Below are positions 43,829 through 52,525 of a stretch of DNA of 64,000 nt, piece by piece. Both the position numbers and the translations under genes were made by a program. The stretch comes from Candidatus Latescibacterota bacterium. Its GTDB lineage: Bacteria > Latescibacterota > UBA2968 > UBA8231. The notes beneath the pieces are model-generated. The model ran no database searches and was not told where the DNA came from. It saw only the letters and a list, made by a program, of their open reading frames with translations. How positions within the stretch are numbered: position 1 is the stretch's first letter; each line of letters starts with the position of its first letter. The stretch is from contig JAJDUT010000113.1 in assembly GCA_022826515.1 (NCBI GenBank), positions 62,001 to 126,000 on the forward strand, written 5' to 3'.

Positions 43829-46537
43829 CTAATCTAGACCGGCGTACATCGTGGCAAAGGACACGCTGCCCGTCTCGGTCTCGCCATCTAGCGATCTTCT
43901 GGTCAATCTCATACCCATGTTCGTCAACAGCCGGTAACCGAGGTAGTTGGTGACGTTCGAGAACTGCACCGCTCCGACGATCTCGGTGAAATCGTCCAAG
44001 AGTCCCTCCTTGACCGCGGTCTCCGATTTGCGCAGCTGGTTGAAGATCGTGTACTCCACACCGGCCTGCATGGTAGAAGAAGAAAAAAGCGGCCATCGCG
44101 CCAGCAGGGAGAGCTGCAGCGTGTCTTCTCTGCGCTCGGGCTCAGACCTGAGCGCCGGAGCCTCCAGCCTGAGTTCGTTCTTTATTCTCGGTATGAGATC
44201 GACATAGGCGACCTTGCGCTCGAGGTCCACCTTGTTGATGAGACCGAAGAAGGTGTAGTCCTCGCGCAGGTCGGACTGTCGTTCGTTCTGGTGCCAGCGA
44301 TCGTATTTGAACTTACTCACGAAATTCACATCTTCGATCTTGGTGTATTTGAAGCTCATAAACGTGGAGTTTATCCACGTGTCCTGAGCCGCTAAGGGAT
44401 CGACGGTTGGAACGTTCCGCCGCTCGAACTCGTTCCACTGGCGAAGATGGTTCTCGATGTTGTCCTTGGCGATTCTGAAGTTCTCGTAGATCGTCAGCCG
44501 GCCCAGACCCGGATAGTCCCGTTCGAGGGCGAAGAGCACGTAGTTTGTCGTGTTCTCCCGGTCACCTGCAATCAGCCGCTCATCCGTTCGTCCGACGGTC
44601 AGCCTGATGCCCGGCAGCAGGTCCACGCCGCCGTAGATGTTGTATCCTTTATGGTCCCGCGGGTAGGGAAAATCCGGCTCATCGTCGTTTTCGAACCGAT
44701 CTACCCAGAGGTTGTTGTTCATGTCTAATCCGAACAGGTACTCCGGCCGGTCTGTTCCGTATCGCAAGAACGGCTCGTCGTAGTCCGGGACGAGATTGGG
44801 AAGGTCTTCGCTGTCGTTCTGGTTAAAATCGGATATGAAGTCGAGGTTTTCGTCGTACCCGGGAAACACCTCGATGTCTATGTCTTGAAATATCCTCTGC
44901 CAGTCGGGGAATCTGTCCTGATCGTCGTTGTCATCGACGAGCTCGTAGAAGAACCTCCCCTCGTCCGAGTAGTCTATGTTGGTCTCGCCCCTGGCCAGTA
45001 TGGCGCTGGTGTTGTAGTTGTGGGCCATGCTGTAGGCTTCGCTGAAGAAGAAGAACGGATGGGCGATCTTCGACAGATTCAACATCCAGCCATCGCCTTG
45101 ATCAGAGGCTCCCAGGTGCTTGGTGTGCGCCCTGTTGGGGTACTTCCTGTAACTCACGCTGCGGTCCCATTCTCCGTACAAGTCGAATCCCCAGAGGCGG
45201 GTCGCCTCTAGCGTAAATCCGAATATCTCGGTGGCCGTCGGCAGACCATACGGGATCTTCAGGACGGTCAGGTTGGAGCCATCCTTGACGTTATCATCGG
45301 CCCTGGCAGCTAGCAGGTAAACGTTGGCCAACTGCCTGTCGAACTGGCGGTCTGAGGTCGTCTCGATTCTGTAGTCGTTGGCGACTACTAGCTCGAGTGT
45401 CACCATTCTTATCTCTGACGGATCCGGGCCTGTGTACGTCGCCACCGAGAAGTCATAGACCAGTTCGATTTGCTCGGAGCCGTTCGCCTCCCAGAACCCC
45501 AGCCGCTGAAAGCCGCCCTGGGGCTCGGGAATCAGCCCGACTTCGCTGGTCCGGACGGTCTTCCTTGCGAAACTCACATCCCCCGCTTCGTCGATCGTTT
45601 CGACGTCGGCCTCTATGATCATGTCCCACGCGAACAGCGTGGCACCGCCTTCGTTGTCCTCTGGCGAGTCGTCTGAGAGTCGCACGAAGACCTGGGTGAC
45701 GTTCTCCGCGTTCTGACTGGAGGCGATCGAACCGCTGCGCGGGCTGCCCTCGAAGGCGTCGAGGAGCTGAGAGGAGTTGTGGGCGCTCACGTGGTTGACG
45801 CCGAGTTTGAGATAATCTCCAACCTGGGTCGTCGCGCGTCGGCCGGTCAGGGTCGTCGAGTTCGTCTGCTGGTTATTGGGGCTTCGCGAGCCGGCGGCAC
45901 CCGGCGAGCTGATCCGCGAGAGGAGCGCCGTTACTTCGTACTTGTCGGACTGATAGTCGATCTGAATGCCGTCGAACGCCGGCTTGGAGAAGGTCATCGG
46001 GGTCAGGGTCGACCGGATCTCGTCGCCGATGGTGATGGCCAGATTGTGCTGCCCCTTCTGATCGGAGGCTATGACCAGATTGCTGAAGAAACTCTGGAAC
46101 CGTGCGGTCTTGAACAGGTTGCTTCCCCCCTGCTGGGGCTGGGTCTGGCTCCAGTCGTAGATCAGCCATCCTCTGGTGATGTACGAACCGTAGATGTCGT
46201 AGAAGTAGTCCCCCTCGAGATTGGTCGATACATAGCGCTGGTAGTGATCTCTCGCGTAGTTGCTGTACTCCCACTGCTTCCACTGATATTCGCGGAACAG
46301 CTCCTGTGGGACGTACCACTTCTTGACCGCGGGGTCTAGAGCGCCGAACAGGACGCCGGGCCCCGTCGGTTCAAACGTGAGCTCGCCGCCGCGGCGAAAC
46401 CCCTTTAGCCGATCTCGATCGGGACCCTGGGCTTCCGAACGAGTACTGTGCAGCAGAATTGCCGAGACGATGGTACACCAGATGGCCAGCGCACCGACTA
46501 GGCGCATCGCGGCTCTGACTGTATGACCGGTTACCAT
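43829..46537 (-). CDS. large outer-membrane beta-barrel candidate with acidic insert
   Basis: A 902-residue protein with a strong AGGGGGAG ribosome-binding site and a signal peptide (LVGALAIWCTIVSAILL). Alternating hydrophobic/aromatic strands typical of a barrel occur throughout (ITRGWLIYDWSQ, HNLAITIGDEIRSTL, GFDLYGEWDRSVSYRKYP, MQAGVEYTIF, NYLGYRLLTNMGMRLTRRS). A highly acidic stretch in the middle (DDNDDQDRFPDW, DENLDFISDFNQND, DMNNNLWVDRFENDDE) could bind Ca2+. I do not recognise a named family. Its place between FlgD-tail genes and a parvulin lipoprotein suggests a porin, receptor or export channel for those proteins. Confidence 0.75.
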   Translation of the reverse strand: MVTGHTVRAAMRLVGALAIWCTIVSAILLHSTRSEAQGPDRDRLKGFRRGGELTFEPTGPGVLFGALDPAVKKWYVPQELFREYQWKQWEYSNYARDHYQRYVSTNLEGDYFYDIYGSYITRGWLIYDWSQTQPQQGGSNLFKTARFQSFFSNLVIASDQKGQHNLAITIGDEIRSTLTPMTFSKPAFDGIQIDYQSDKYEVTALLSRISSPGAAGSRSPNNQQTNSTTLTGRRATTQVGDYLKLGVNHVSAHNSSQLLDAFEGSPRSGSIASSQNAENVTQVFVRLSDDSPEDNEGGATLFAWDMIIEADVETIDEAGDVSFARKTVRTSEVGLIPEPQGGFQRLGFWEANGSEQIELVYDFSVATYTGPDPSEIRMVTLELVVANDYRIETTSDRQFDRQLANVYLLAARADDNVKDGSNLTVLKIPYGLPTATEIFGFTLEATRLWGFDLYGEWDRSVSYRKYPNRAHTKHLGASDQGDGWMLNLSKIAHPFFFFSEAYSMAHNYNTSAILARGETNIDYSDEGRFFYELVDDNDDQDRFPDWQRIFQDIDIEVFPGYDENLDFISDFNQNDSEDLPNLVPDYDEPFLRYGTDRPEYLFGLDMNNNLWVDRFENDDEPDFPYPRDHKGYNIYGGVDLLPGIRLTVGRTDERLIAGDRENTTNYVLFALERDYPGLGRLTIYENFRIAKDNIENHLRQWNEFERRNVPTVDPLAAQDTWINSTFMSFKYTKIEDVNFVSKFKYDRWHQNERQSDLREDYTFFGLINKVDLERKVAYVDLIPRIKNELRLEAPALRSEPERREDTLQLSLLARWPLFSSSTMQAGVEYTIFNQLRKSETAVKEGLLDDFTEIVGAVQFSNVTNYLGYRLLTNMGMRLTRRSLDGETETGSVSFATMYAGLD

Positions 46538-46564
46538 GTGACTCCCCCTATCCTTCGCGAAAAA

Positions 46565-48310
46565 TCAATAGACCAAAGGCGCGATCGCAGTCTTGCTCTC
46601 CTTGCCTGTATCTGCAGCGACTTCCACGCGCACGAGGTAAATTCCCGGCGCTAGCATTTGTCCGTTGTCGTCTGCGCCGTCCCAGACTCTCTGATATCTT
46701 CCGCCGATGTCGAGGTCGGAGTAGATCACCCTTCTGAGTCGACCGGCGAGGTCGTAAACTTGTACCGACACCGGAGTACCGCCTGTCAGGTTGACGATAT
46801 CGTAGGTGACGATGGTCTGGTCGTTAACGCCATCGCCATTGGGCGTAAACGGAGCCGGGGCAACCTCGAGGAAGTGGATGCGGTTGTCGGCGACCCGGGT
46901 GGTGACCGACAGGTCGTCGCCCTCGGCGACGGGGTCCGCGTCCACGTCGCCCTCGACGAGCGTCTGCGGCAAGTTCTGCGGTCTTTCGGTGTCGAAGACC
47001 CTGCCGATGAAGACGGTGTTGTAGTGCAGCGCGATGCTCTCGAACACGACGCGCAGCAGCCGGTCGTCACCGGTGATCCTCGGGAAGCTGATTCGGACGC
47101 CGACGATGTTGCCGTCGTCGTCTTTGGTGTCCTCCTTGTCCCACGCCACGTCGGTCCCGTCGATCTGGACCGATCGGATGACCTCCACCGGTGCCTGCGT
47201 CTTGATGTCGAGCTGGTCGAAACCGCTGCTGTTGTAGCTACGCACCCAGTAGGTCAGCTCGGTCGCCTGCCCGATCACGGCGTCCTGGGGCCACACCTCT
47301 CCCACCACGGAATCGGCCAGCGCTGGCGAGACCTCCACGGCGATCGAATCGACCGTCGCGGCCGAAAGGATGTCGCTGCTCTGGAACAGAACGCGAAACT
47401 GCCAGTACTGGCGGGGTGCAGGTGATACGACCGGTGTACGGACTCCGGCCGGATAGGGAAGAGACCATCCGCTCCACTTTAGGCTATCGCTCGGGTCCGG
47501 CGTGTGGCCACTCCGGGTGGATACGGTAGCAGATACCTTGGCAGGCTCTCCTATCGTCTCCTTTGCCCACGTTATATCGCCGAAGACGGCGGCCCGACCC
47601 TCATCGAACACATTCGAAATGTACGTAGCAGCAGATGTGAAACCTTCGCCGAAGATCTCAAACTCGTCGATCTCCCATTCCCCGCGAACGAGCTGTTTCA
47701 CTTCTATGAAACGCACGAACTGCAGCGGCACGGCTAGGTCGACGACCGGGTCGAGATTGCGCTCGACTGTCTTGAAGAGTCTGAGATCGGGATTTCCAGA
47801 AACGGTCTGCTGCTCCTCGCTGCCGTCGTTCAGCCTCACCAAGTAACCCTTCAGGAAGAATTCCTCAAACCCTTCGCGGGGGAAAAATCTGATCCTGTTG
47901 ACTCCGAAACGCTCGCCCAGATCAAATCTCAGTATGATCCCGGTGGCTGACGGGATCTTGATTTCGAAGGCCGTGTTCCTGCCGTCCACCATGTTGTCCA
48001 ACAAGTTCTCGAATTCACTCTGGGTGACTTCGAGGACCGTGCGCGCATTTGGCGACGTTATTTGCCCCCCCCTTTCGATCAACTTCAGGGAAATATTGTC
48101 TTCAGGATCGTTCTGTAAAGGTTGAATGGAACCGGGGTTGGCTGCGAAATCGATGACCGCTATCTCGGAATACTCCTGATCCCAGGCGCGGGAACCCGGG
48201 CCACCTCCGAAGACGATCGTCTCTCCATTGCCTGCCGCCGCAAGTCCGAGGAGAGCTACGGACAGAACGGGCAGGGCCACTGCTCTATGAGGTGATGTTC
48301 CAGTTATCAC
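46565..48310 (-). CDS. secreted FlgD-tail exoprotein, class B
   Basis: A 581-residue protein. The start is set at GTG 48310, which gives a signal peptide (VALPVLSVALLGLAAAGNGE); a longer frame overlaps the previous gene and is rejected. A discoidin-like domain (ILRFDLGERFGVNRIRFFP, ...EIDEFEIFGEGF) is followed by the shared beta module (DSVVGEVWPQDAVIGQATEL, RVFDTERPQNLPQ) and the FlgD-type tail (FTPNGDGVNDQTIVTY, VYDLAGRLRRVIYSD, WDGADDNGQMLAPGIYLVRV). Its N-terminal half matches the plus-strand protein at 28422-30383. The gene lies 38 bases after the class A gene and 27 bases before the barrel gene. Confidence 0.82.
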   Translation of the reverse strand: MITGTSPHRAVALPVLSVALLGLAAAGNGETIVFGGGPGSRAWDQEYSEIAVIDFAANPGSIQPLQNDPEDNISLKLIERGGQITSPNARTVLEVTQSEFENLLDNMVDGRNTAFEIKIPSATGIILRFDLGERFGVNRIRFFPREGFEEFFLKGYLVRLNDGSEEQQTVSGNPDLRLFKTVERNLDPVVDLAVPLQFVRFIEVKQLVRGEWEIDEFEIFGEGFTSAATYISNVFDEGRAAVFGDITWAKETIGEPAKVSATVSTRSGHTPDPSDSLKWSGWSLPYPAGVRTPVVSPAPRQYWQFRVLFQSSDILSAATVDSIAVEVSPALADSVVGEVWPQDAVIGQATELTYWVRSYNSSGFDQLDIKTQAPVEVIRSVQIDGTDVAWDKEDTKDDDGNIVGVRISFPRITGDDRLLRVVFESIALHYNTVFIGRVFDTERPQNLPQTLVEGDVDADPVAEGDDLSVTTRVADNRIHFLEVAPAPFTPNGDGVNDQTIVTYDIVNLTGGTPVSVQVYDLAGRLRRVIYSDLDIGGRYQRVWDGADDNGQMLAPGIYLVRVEVAADTGKESKTAIAPLVY

Positions 48311-48348
48311 TTGCTGAACACGGGCTCCTTGGTGTCTTGGCGCGGAGA

Positions 48349-51081
48349 CTAGTAGGCGACGCTCACCAATCGATGGGCCGAGGTTTTCTTCTCGGATGTC
48401 GAATCCACTTTTAGGTCGATGCGCATCAGATAGATCCCCGGTGGCACGACCGCTCCCGACTGGTCGACGCCCGTCCACGTCACCGTATGACGGCCTGCCG
48501 TTATGGTCGTCTCGGCTATACGCGCCACCGGCCGCCCGCCCAGATCGTACACATCCACTTGGACCGGCGTCGAACTGAGCACCCGCAGCAGCGAAAAACT
48601 GACCTCCAGCTCGTCGTTGACGCCGTCGCCATTGGGCGTGAAAACGCGATCGACCTGTAGATCCCCCAGCAACTCGCCGCGCTCCAGCGCCAGCACCACC
48701 GTCGTCTCGCTGTCCACAACCCCGTTGGCATCGCCGTCATCCACCCGCTGCCACGAGTTTTCGAACGCCGAGTGCCCCATGGAGCCGATGAAAAACGTGT
48801 TGTACCCAAATATGGTCGTCTCGAACTGAAGCTCCACCAGCGCTGATCCACTCGTCGTCTTGATCGCAGCCGGCAGGCGCACCCACAGCGAATCCGTCTC
48901 CATCACCACCTCGAACCCCTCGCTTCCCGCCGTATACGTCACGGCGTCCTGCCCCGTCACGGCTACACTCACCTGTTTCAGCTTCATGGCGACGCCGTCG
49001 GGCGCCTCGATGAGGATCTCGTCGAACCCCCTACTGCCCGCCTCGAAGGTCGAACGGATGAAATACGATAGCTGCTGCTTTGCGCCGATCTCTTCCAGAC
49101 GCGAGGGCAGCACCTCGCCCACGATCGCGTCGGCCACCGGCGTCACAAAGTTCAGCGCTACCGAACGCAGCGTGGCCGCCGCCTTGGGGTCTTCTGTCAG
49201 GAAGATCGCCCTGATGGCGACGAACCGTCTGGGACTGGGTGAGGTAATTTTTGCGCCTGAATCGAAGTAAGGCTGACTCCAGCTGCTCCAATCATTGCCC
49301 GGGCGCGTCTCGGTTAAGACCGGCCCTACCGAAGCATCCCCAAAGAACTTCTTGTCCGTCTCCCAAGCCTTGGCCGCCTCCTCTTCGGTGCCCGGGTATT
49401 GATCCCCGTTCTTCTTGTAGTAGCGGGTTATGCTCTCGACCGTATCGCCGGTGCGGGTTTGCAAAATTAGATTCGCACCCGGCGGCACGTCGGCCTCCCA
49501 CTCGATGGAAGCGAGGTTCCGAGGGGTCCGCGCCACCTCTATGAACGGGGCTTCCCCGCCGAACTCAGACGAGATCTGCGACTCCGGCAGGAACCCTTCC
49601 CCGAAAAACTGGACCTCCGACACCCCGTGGCTCCCTTGCCCGGGCTCGTACGTGGAGCGGTCGTGGAGCCTATAGGTAAAGGCAAAATGCTCGACCTTCG
49701 CGAGCGGGAACTTGAAGTCGTGGAAATTCTGTCCCCGCACGATGTCGCTGAGCGACCCCACCGTCTTCCAGGCCAGTTCGCCTCCGGCATTGGTGGAGCC
49801 GTCCGAGAGCTGAATGCGGTAGGCTCTGAACGGAGGTGGGTTGGGGAGGGCGTGGAGTATTCTGATATTGTCGACAAAGTAGGAGCCTCCGAGATCTATG
49901 AACATCGAGCGCTCCGCATCCCGCGGATCCGCAATCGGCAACTTGTTGGGATCGTAACTCCCGTTGGCAGACCAGAACACGACCTCGCCGAAGAGGTCTC
50001 CATCTACCACGGCCGCCCCCTTGTTGACATTCTCCCGGGCGGTCACCCTGCCGCCCCGCTCCAGTACGCCCGTGCCGATGTTGTCGCCGATGGTCCAGAC
50101 CTCGATCTCGGCCAGCCTCGGTATTTCGCGGCGGTAGTAAACTACCGGCCCCTGCCGCTCCGTGCCCGCCAGAGCTTCCCAATCCTCTTTCCCATCCAGC
50201 AACCTCTCCTCCCCCGATGCCTCGCGGCGGAAGTAGTCTATCTCTCCCTGTTGGTCGGCTGGCAGACTATCGTATTCGGACTGGGAAACCTGCCTCGCCC
50301 GGCCGAAGTCGCTATGCGTGATCCCCACCCCGACGTATTGGATGACGTCGCCGGTGAAGTCGCCCCGTGCATCGGGCCACTTCGTTGGTAGCTGTTTGGT
50401 CAGATCGATCGCGAAAACCCGCTCGTTCTTGATCGGTTTGTCCGTGGCGAAGCGCGTCCGAAAAAGGAGCTGACCGAGTGTTTTCTGTCCTTGTGAAGTG
50501 GTCACCTTGAACTGCAGAAAAGGGTCTCCCAGCTCTTCACCGACAAACTTGAGGACGATCTTGGTGGCCGATACCGTCCGCCCCAGATCGATCTGCACCC
50601 ACCAGTCCTGCAACAGGTCGGAGGGGTCCGGTTCCCAGAAGGTGTCCATCCTGCCATCCATGAGGTCGATGCCGCTCGAGCGATTGGATCCGGCATTCAA
50701 CACACCGCCGCCGAAATCGACGGCATTGAGGACGGCGTTGATGCCGGGAACCACGACTTCCTCGCCATCTATTTCCAGTCTCGTGTGCTTGCGGATGAAG
50801 GCGGGCTTCACTCCCTCATCGCTGATCTGGACCGTGTTGGCAGCGGAGTGCCAGTGTTCCCAATGCGCCCTCGAATCGACGACCACCCTGCCTGAGTCCA
50901 GCGAATACCCTTCCTGTCCCCAGCACGGACTTACCGCCGACAACGTCAACGCGGAACAGACGAGTGCCGCGCGGAGGGGGTCCGTTAGTCGTTGAGCGCC
51001 GACCCATCCCCGCTTGCGGTGCTTTCTACCTACGCCGATTCGGGGTCTTGTCGAATTCAGCAATAGCGCCGATGAGCGCAC
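48349..51081 (-). CDS. secreted FlgD-tail exoprotein, class A (large)
   Basis: A 910-residue protein starting at GTG 51081, seven bases after AAGGAG. A signal peptide (LRAALVCSALTLSAVSPCWGQ) is followed by class A motifs (GINAVLNAVDFGGGVLNAGS), a discoidin-like domain (WWVQIDLGRTVSATKIVLKF), a second one (SMFIDLGGSYFVDNIRIL), the shared beta module (DAIVGEVLPSRLEEIGAKQQ) and the FlgD-type tail (FTPNGDGVNDELEVSF, VYDLGGRPVARIAE, WTGVDQSGAVVPPGIYLMRI). The order agrees with the protein at 36428-38713. A terminator hairpin ends just upstream of the ribosome-binding site, so its expression may be lower than that of the preceding CBM9-like gene. Confidence 0.85.
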   Translation of the reverse strand: MRSSALLLNSTRPRIGVGRKHRKRGWVGAQRLTDPLRAALVCSALTLSAVSPCWGQEGYSLDSGRVVVDSRAHWEHWHSAANTVQISDEGVKPAFIRKHTRLEIDGEEVVVPGINAVLNAVDFGGGVLNAGSNRSSGIDLMDGRMDTFWEPDPSDLLQDWWVQIDLGRTVSATKIVLKFVGEELGDPFLQFKVTTSQGQKTLGQLLFRTRFATDKPIKNERVFAIDLTKQLPTKWPDARGDFTGDVIQYVGVGITHSDFGRARQVSQSEYDSLPADQQGEIDYFRREASGEERLLDGKEDWEALAGTERQGPVVYYRREIPRLAEIEVWTIGDNIGTGVLERGGRVTARENVNKGAAVVDGDLFGEVVFWSANGSYDPNKLPIADPRDAERSMFIDLGGSYFVDNIRILHALPNPPPFRAYRIQLSDGSTNAGGELAWKTVGSLSDIVRGQNFHDFKFPLAKVEHFAFTYRLHDRSTYEPGQGSHGVSEVQFFGEGFLPESQISSEFGGEAPFIEVARTPRNLASIEWEADVPPGANLILQTRTGDTVESITRYYKKNGDQYPGTEEEAAKAWETDKKFFGDASVGPVLTETRPGNDWSSWSQPYFDSGAKITSPSPRRFVAIRAIFLTEDPKAAATLRSVALNFVTPVADAIVGEVLPSRLEEIGAKQQLSYFIRSTFEAGSRGFDEILIEAPDGVAMKLKQVSVAVTGQDAVTYTAGSEGFEVVMETDSLWVRLPAAIKTTSGSALVELQFETTIFGYNTFFIGSMGHSAFENSWQRVDDGDANGVVDSETTVVLALERGELLGDLQVDRVFTPNGDGVNDELEVSFSLLRVLSSTPVQVDVYDLGGRPVARIAETTITAGRHTVTWTGVDQSGAVVPPGIYLMRIDLKVDSTSEKKTSAHRLVSVAY

Positions 51082-51093
51082 TTCTTTCTCCTT

Positions 51094-51132
51094 AAAAAAA
51101 GGGGGGCGAGGATCAACGATCTCGCCCCCCTT
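51094..51132 (-). terminator. intrinsic terminator between CBM9-like and FlgD-tail genes
   Basis: The arms AAGGGGGGCGAG (51099-51110) and CTCGCCCCCCTT (51121-51132) pair over 12 bases. On the minus strand a run of seven T follows (51100-51094), then directly the AAGGAG ribosome-binding site of the next gene. This should end most transcripts of the CBM9-like gene and let some read through. Confidence 0.88.
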
Positions 51133-51172
51133 CAACAACAGCCGTCTTGGGTCCTTACAGCCGACTTTTCCC

Positions 51173-52084
51173 CTATTTGGAGAAGCCCGCCTTAATGCGG
51201 GCCCAGCTGTCTTCCTCGACCGCTGTGGCGTCGGAGTCGGACACCCAGTTGTTTGCGTCAAAACCAAGTAGCACGTAGTCCACCAGCGAGTCGGCGTGGA
51301 AGTACATGTTGATGTCGCCAGTGGAGACCCAGTAGCCGTTATACGAATTGCCCGGGCCGTTGTCATCGTCCTGAATGGCCATGCCGACGCCCATGACTTG
51401 GCCTTCCTCCAAGTCGTGGATAATCAGGTCGGGATCGTCGGGACCGGTCGAACTGGCAGGCAGGTCGTCGAAGGTGGTGAACCAACTCTCCTGAAAGAGG
51501 GTGGCGGGTCCACCGGCCTCGCCCTCGACGTTCCATCTGATGCCGGCGTAAGGCTCCACAGAAGCCCATACTCCGCCGCCCCACAACCACAACTGAGCCT
51601 CCTGATGGAGCGACTGCTGCCAGTCCTGCGCGGTGGCCCCGGCCCATCGCTCCGGATCTAGGCCTTCAATGTCTCCTTGGAACTGCCCGCCGCTGTGGTC
51701 GGCATCGAGCACGAGCTCGAGTTTGTCATTGGTGTCGTCGAGGGTGCCGTACCAGAGGTCGTCGAACCTTTCCTCCATGACGTACACAAGGTTGGTCTCT
51801 GGGCTCCAGCCGACGATGATGCGCTCGGCGAGATTGCCCGGATCCGGATCACCCTGGGTGCCCGTGACGACCTCGACTAGGTCATCTTGGGTTACCCAGA
51901 AAATAGACGGTACGTTGTCCCAATCGCCGAGATCTCCGTCCATCACGACGTCCCTGATTCCATCGACGTCGATGGGCACCTGTACCGCCGCCCAGTTCCG
52001 GTCTGTCCGCTGGTGGGCCGAACTCGGAGTGAAGGAGGCGAGAACGAGGCCCAAAACGGTAGCTATGATGATAATTTTCTTCAC
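51173..52084 (-). CDS. secreted CBM9-like protein
   Basis: A 303-residue protein. The start is set at GTG 52084 (VKKIIIIATVLGLVLASFTPSSA), eight bases after AAGGAG; an ATG at 52102 would include the Shine-Dalgarno in the frame. The mature protein begins HQRTDRNWAAVQVP and has DGDLGDWDNVPS and LELVLDADHSGGQFQGD, features of CBM9/DOMON-like domains. It lacks the PKD domain of the relative at 27349-28419. It is followed by a strong terminator and then FlgD-tail genes. It is probably a secreted or periplasmic ligand-binding protein made in larger amounts than the genes behind it. Confidence 0.8.
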   Translation of the reverse strand: MKKIIIIATVLGLVLASFTPSSAHQRTDRNWAAVQVPIDVDGIRDVVMDGDLGDWDNVPSIFWVTQDDLVEVVTGTQGDPDPGNLAERIIVGWSPETNLVYVMEERFDDLWYGTLDDTNDKLELVLDADHSGGQFQGDIEGLDPERWAGATAQDWQQSLHQEAQLWLWGGGVWASVEPYAGIRWNVEGEAGGPATLFQESWFTTFDDLPASSTGPDDPDLIIHDLEEGQVMGVGMAIQDDDNGPGNSYNGYWVSTGDINMYFHADSLVDYVLLGFDANNWVSDSDATAVEEDSWARIKAGFSK

Positions 52085-52525
52085 TGTTGTTTCTCCTTTC
52101 ATCTATAGAAAGATGACTACTGCTACTGCGTTGATTTGTGAAATGCGGGCTTTTCCCTTGAACACCTCCTTTCAGCGCACCATTCGCTCAGCGAGCGAGA
52201 GCAAATGGGACTGGTGATTTTGCGTGCAATGATTAGGCTTAATATCGGGAAATTTGCCCGGAAATCCAAGTAAAACTTCCAGCATGTTGATGCCCAACCT
52301 CGAGACCGACCTGACGGGTGATAGCCTTGGAGCGTCCCCGTCCCTCGTCGTTGTAGAGCGCGTTGTTAGAGGCATTATCGGGGGTATCCATTTAACCGGA
52401 CCTGGGGTATCTTAATCAGGAGCGCAGAACATGAGACGGCGAATGCTCCATCTGGTATTGCTAGGCGGAGGACGAAGCCCAGTCGCTGCTGCCTCCTCAC
52501 TGGGTAACTCTTGCACAAGGCGTAG
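52085..52525. other. 441-bp divergent intergenic region
   Basis: No convincing gene is seen. The region lies between the minus-strand CBM9-like operon and the plus-strand SGNH/TPR gene and should hold both promoters. On the minus strand an AAAGGAGG sequence at about 52165 is followed by a short open stretch of about 20 codons that ends just before the CBM9-like start; it is too short to call a gene. Composition changes toward A and T at the right end. Confidence 0.4.
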
